Positions 61,591-64,000 of a DNA stretch of 64,000 nt are shown piece after piece; positions within the stretch are counted from its first letter, which is position 1; the number at the start of each line of letters is the position of its first letter. The stretch lies in NCBI GenBank assembly GCA_963841415.1, contig CAWJCN010000003.1, positions 868,001 to 932,000 on the forward strand. The letters run 5' to 3'. The notes beneath the pieces were generated by a model. It was not told the origin of the DNA, did not search any database, and saw only the letters and a list, made by a program, of their open reading frames with translations. Position numbers and translations under genes: made by a program. The DNA is from DASUAS01 sp963841415. GTDB taxonomy: Bacteria; Actinomycetota; Acidimicrobiia; IMCC26256; DASPTH01.

Positions 61591-61626
61591 ACGTGCCCCT
61601 CGGGATGCTCTGGCGACAGGTCGCCG

Positions 61627-61633
61627 TATCCTA
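61627..61633. promoter_or_regulatory. Overlapping divergent -10 boxes of birA and the carboxylase gene
   Basis: Plus strand TATCCT (61627-61632) is 6 bases before the birA GTG (leaderless spacing). Minus strand TAGGAT (61628-61633) is 37 bases before the carboxylase TTG and leaves room for its ribosome site. The two share five base pairs. Confidence 0.5.
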
Positions 61634-61638
61634 CGGCG

Positions 61639-62376
61639 GTGCCTGCACCCGCTCGCACCTCGGAACGGGGCCCCTGGCGGGTGGAGTGGTTCGCCCGGCT
61701 CGACTCCACCAACCGGCACGCGCTCGATGCCGCCCGGGCCGGCGCGGCCGACGGGCTGGTCGTCGTGGCCGACGAGCAGACCGCGGGGCGAGGCCGTCTG
61801 GGCCGCTCGTGGGAGTCGCCGCCCGGCTCCTCACTGCTGGTCACGGTGTTGCTGCGCCGGGCCGGCGGGTTCGCCGAACCCAACCGCGCGGTGATGGCGG
61901 CCGGGGTGGCGCTGGTGATGGCGGTGGAGGACGTCGCGGGCGTCCCTGCGGGGCTGAAGTGGCCCAACGACCTGGTCGTCGCCGATCGCAAGCTGGCCGG
62001 TCTGTTGGCCGAGTCCGACGGCGACATGCTCGTCGTCGGCGCCGGCTGCAACGTGAACTGGGCGGCGTTCCCCGACGAGCTGGCCGACACCGCGACCGCG
62101 TGCAACGTCGAGTCCGGTCTCCCCGTCGACCGTGACGCGCTGCTCGACACCTTCCTCGACGCGTTCGCCGCCGCGCTGGCCACCGGTGACGCGGTGGTCG
62201 ACGCCTACCGGGCGCGTCTCGTCACGTTGGGTCGCACGGTGCGCGTCCACCCGCTGCGCGGCGACGACATCGTCGGCACCGCGGTCGGCGTCACCGAGGC
62301 CGGCGCGCTCGTCGTGCGCGACGACTCCGGCGTCGAGCACACCGTCACCGCCGCCGACGTCCTCCACCTCCGGTGA
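61639..62376 (+). CDS. birA: Biotin protein ligase
   Basis: 245 residues. It attaches biotin to the Lys of the carboxylase carrier domain coded by the divergent gene. ARLDSTNRHALDAARAG, biotinyl-AMP loop DEQTAGRGRLGRSWESPPGS, LKWPNDLVVADRKLAGLLAE and a small C-terminal SH3-like domain. It lacks the N-terminal DNA-binding domain, so it is a group I ligase and not a repressor. GTG 61639 is fixed by the TATCCT box. Confidence 0.94.
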   Translation: MPAPARTSERGPWRVEWFARLDSTNRHALDAARAGAADGLVVVADEQTAGRGRLGRSWESPPGSSLLVTVLLRRAGGFAEPNRAVMAAGVALVMAVEDVAGVPAGLKWPNDLVVADRKLAGLLAESDGDMLVVGAGCNVNWAAFPDELADTATACNVESGLPVDRDALLDTFLDAFAAALATGDAVVDAYRARLVTLGRTVRVHPLRGDDIVGTAVGVTEAGALVVRDDSGVEHTVTAADVLHLR

Positions 62377-62392
62377 CGCCCTCCCTCGTACG

Positions 62393-62437
62393 TTTGGCGT
62401 GAGCGGCGCGTCAGAGAGACGCGCGATCCACGCCAAA
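62393..62437. terminator. Bidirectional terminator hairpin
   Basis: Outer arms TTTGGCGTG and CACGCCAAA (9 bp), inner arms GCGCGTC and GACGCGC around AGAGA, between converging birA and pabC. Confidence 0.7.
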
Positions 62438-62452
62438 ATCGGGTTGGGTGGG

Positions 62453-63304
62453 TCAGGGGTCGAGATCGCGGGCGACGAGGGCGGTGAAGGCGTCGGCGAG
62501 GCGGGTGGTGACGGCGCCCGCGACGGCGGGGAGGGGACGGTCGTCGACGGCGGCGATGGGCTGCACCTCGCGGGTCGTCGAGGTGAGGAACGCCTCGTCG
62601 GCCGCGTGGAGCGCGTCGAGGGGGAGCGGCGACTCGTCGACGGCGATGGCTTCCTGCTCGGCCAGCTCGATCACGAGCGCGCGCGTCACGCCCAGGAGGC
62701 AACCGGAGGAACCAGCTGGAGTGACGATCGCGTCGTCACGCACGACGAACACGTTCGAGCCCGTCGCCTCGCACAGCTCGTCGCGCGTGTTGGCGAAGAT
62801 CGCCTCGCTCGCGCCCCGCTCGTGCGCGTACGCGAGCGCGCGCACGTTCTCCGCGTACGAGGTGGTCTTCATGCCCGCGGTCGCCCCGCGGTCGTTGCGC
62901 ACCCACGGCACGACGACCACTCGCACCGAGTCGGGCCAGGGGTGGAGCGCGCTGCTGGCGACGACCACGGTCGGCCCGGCGCCCCCGCGCTCCGAACCCA
63001 GCGGGGCCACACCCCCGGTGAGGGTGATGCGCAGGCGGGCTTCGTCGTGCCCGTTGGCGACCAGCACGTCGGCCGCGGCCGCCCGCAATCGGTCGCGGTC
63101 AGGCACCGACAACCCCAGCCCCGCGGCCGAGTGCTCGAGCCGGTCGAGGTGACGGGTCCACGCGAACGGCTTCCCACCGTAGACACGGATCGTCTCGAAC
63201 ACGCCGTCGCCCACGAGGAAGCCGTGGTCGAACGGGGAGATGCGGGCCGCGTCCGCGGCGACCAGCGCGCCGTCGAGCCAGACGGATCCCGCGTCGTCGC
63301 TCAC
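62453..63304 (-). CDS. pabC: Class IV PLP aminotransferase, probably aminodeoxychorismate lyase
   Basis: 283 residues. ISPFDHGFLVGDGVFETIRV at the start, PLP Lys in MKTTSYAENVRALAYA, EAIFANTRDELCEATGSNVF and SSGCLLGVTRALVIELA. The fold is shared by ADC lyase, branched-chain and D-amino acid aminotransferases; the GTGA overlap with pabB settles the folate role (4-amino-4-deoxychorismate to p-aminobenzoate and pyruvate). Start GTG 63304; the longer frame is pabB shadow. Confidence 0.85.
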   Translation of the reverse strand: MSDDAGSVWLDGALVAADAARISPFDHGFLVGDGVFETIRVYGGKPFAWTRHLDRLEHSAAGLGLSVPDRDRLRAAAADVLVANGHDEARLRITLTGGVAPLGSERGGAGPTVVVASSALHPWPDSVRVVVVPWVRNDRGATAGMKTTSYAENVRALAYAHERGASEAIFANTRDELCEATGSNVFVVRDDAIVTPAGSSGCLLGVTRALVIELAEQEAIAVDESPLPLDALHAADEAFLTSTTREVQPIAAVDDRPLPAVAGAVTTRLADAFTALVARDLDP

Positions 63305-64000
63305 GACGCCCTCGCGTCGGCGCCGGCGCCCGCGACGGCGAGCAGCCGCGCGGCCTTCAGCTCGGTCTCGGCCCACTCGGCGTCGGGGGTCGAGTCGGCG
63401 ACGATGCCGCCACCGACCGAGAAGTGCGTGCAACCCGCGCCGGGCGTGCCGAGCACCGTGAACGTGCGAATGGCCACCGCGAGGTCGGCGGTGACGCGCG
63501 TGGGGTCGCCGGCCGACGTGTCGATCCAGCCCACCGCCCCGCAATAGACGCCGCGCCGCACCGGCTCGAGGTCTTCGATGGCCTGCAGCACACGCGGCTT
63601 CGGCGCGCCGGTGACCGATGCGGGTGGGAACGTCGCGCGCACCAGACCACCGAGGCGGACGTCGTCGCGCAGACGACCGCGCACGGTGCTGACGAGGTGG
63701 TGCAAGCCTGGGTGCGACTCGACGGAGCACAACGCGGGCACGCGCACCGTGCCGGGCCGGCACACGCGACCGAGGTCGTTGCGCGCGAGGTCGACGATCA
63801 TCACGTTCTCGGCGTGATCCTTGGCGCTCGTGCGCAGCGCCGCGCTCGTCGCCGCGGTGCCCTTGATCGGTCGCGTCTCGACTTCGCCTTGACGCAGGCG
63901 GAGGTAGCGCTCGGGTGAGGCCGACACCACTGCCGTGCCGGGTCCGACACCGGGGAGGTGCAGCAAGGTGGCGTGCGGCGCCGGATGCGCACGCACCAGC
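63301..64000 (-). CDS. pabB: Aminodeoxychorismate synthase component I, N-terminus outside the window
   Basis: The C-terminal 230 or so residues of a chorismate-binding enzyme; the frame is open to the end of the window. VSASPERYLRLRQGEVETRP then PIKGTAAT: the Lys in PIKGT marks PabB, whereas anthranilate synthase has Ala there. VMIVDLARNDLGRVC, ASVTGAPKPRVLQAIEDLEP and FSVGGGIVADSTPDAEWAET complete the active site. It makes aminodeoxychorismate for folate with a glutaminase partner that is not in view. Coupled to pabC. Confidence 0.92.
   Translation of the reverse strand, partial: LVRAHPAPHATLLHLPGVGPGTAVVSASPERYLRLRQGEVETRPIKGTAATSAALRTSAKDHAENVMIVDLARNDLGRVCRPGTVRVPALCSVESHPGLHHLVSTVRGRLRDDVRLGGLVRATFPPASVTGAPKPRVLQAIEDLEPVRRGVYCGAVGWIDTSAGDPTRVTADLAVAIRTFTVLGTPGAGCTHFSVGGGIVADSTPDAEWAETELKAARLLAVAGAGADARAS

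Noticed and set aside
1..64000. tRNA, rRNA, CRISPR arrays, integrases or transposases
   Set aside because: None seen on reading both strands; tRNA-like GGTTCGA strings fall inside clear coding regions without a cloverleaf.

Overview
The window is high-GC DNA (third codon positions almost all G or C, many GTG/TTG starts, many 4-base stop/start overlaps). The gene order rho - rpmE - DUF1385 - prfA - prmC ... glyA - wecA-type transferase - atp operon is an actinobacterial arrangement. MurA is of the Asp variant known from mycobacteria, the disulfide-reductase relative resembles mycobacterial LpdA, and RpiB is of the Glu type. I infer an actinobacterium, possibly of the Acidimicrobiia; no rRNA or tRNA gene is present to place it more firmly.

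Layout. 1-2.6 kb: the end of an unrecognised gene, a secreted PQQ-type sugar dehydrogenase, and an archaeal-type phosphoglycerate-mutase relative sitting where actinobacteria usually keep the homoserine kinase gene. 2.8-10.5 kb: rho, rpmE, DUF1385, a DUF1800/DUF1501 pair, prfA and prmC (translation termination and release-factor methylation). 10.6-16.9 kb: an esterase, a small protein, a DUF983 protein, a double PD-(D/E)XK/Cys-cluster nuclease-like protein, rpiB-glyA and a polyprenyl-phosphate sugar transferase. 17.1-24.7 kb: the whole F1Fo ATP synthase operon, with repeat elements inserted before atpG and atpC. 24.8-34.7 kb: a secreted TIM-barrel protein, methyltransferases, glpX, a methyltransferase/alpha-barrel/methyltransferase/glycosyltransferase cluster and an S9 peptidase. 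34.9-43.9 kb: a hemerythrin-like protein, a nucleotide cyclase, murA, an Nfu-type Fe-S protein, meaB with two beta-oxidation-type enzymes, a secreted hydrolase and a GalT-like enzyme. 44-56 kb: an LpdA-like flavoprotein and then an accessory-looking block: a prenyl diphosphate synthase, a large FAD amine-oxidase-fold enzyme, a PapA/condensation-fold acyltransferase, four proteins I cannot assign and a 1061-residue cyclase-ATPase regulator. 56-59.7 kb: a ribose-type ABC importer. 59.8-64 kb: a biotin-dependent acyl-CoA carboxylase alpha subunit back to back with birA, then pabC and the start-truncated pabB.

Three signals run through the window. (1) At least thirteen genes have a TANNNT box (often TAGCCT or TAACCT) 6-9 bases before the start codon, which implies leaderless transcripts; in two divergent pairs the two boxes overlap. 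(2) A family of hairpin repeats rich in GAGCGAG is scattered between genes, also inside the atp operon, with stems that change sequence but keep pairing. (3) Five genes, including the essential prfA and atpG, have one-step frame disruptions, at least two of them explained by loss of one base from a short C or G run; I think most are errors in the sequence rather than biology.

The best candidate for an undescribed system is the 45.4-56.0 kb block, which I read as isoprenoid or lipid chemistry combined with small helical, possibly surface-coating, proteins.
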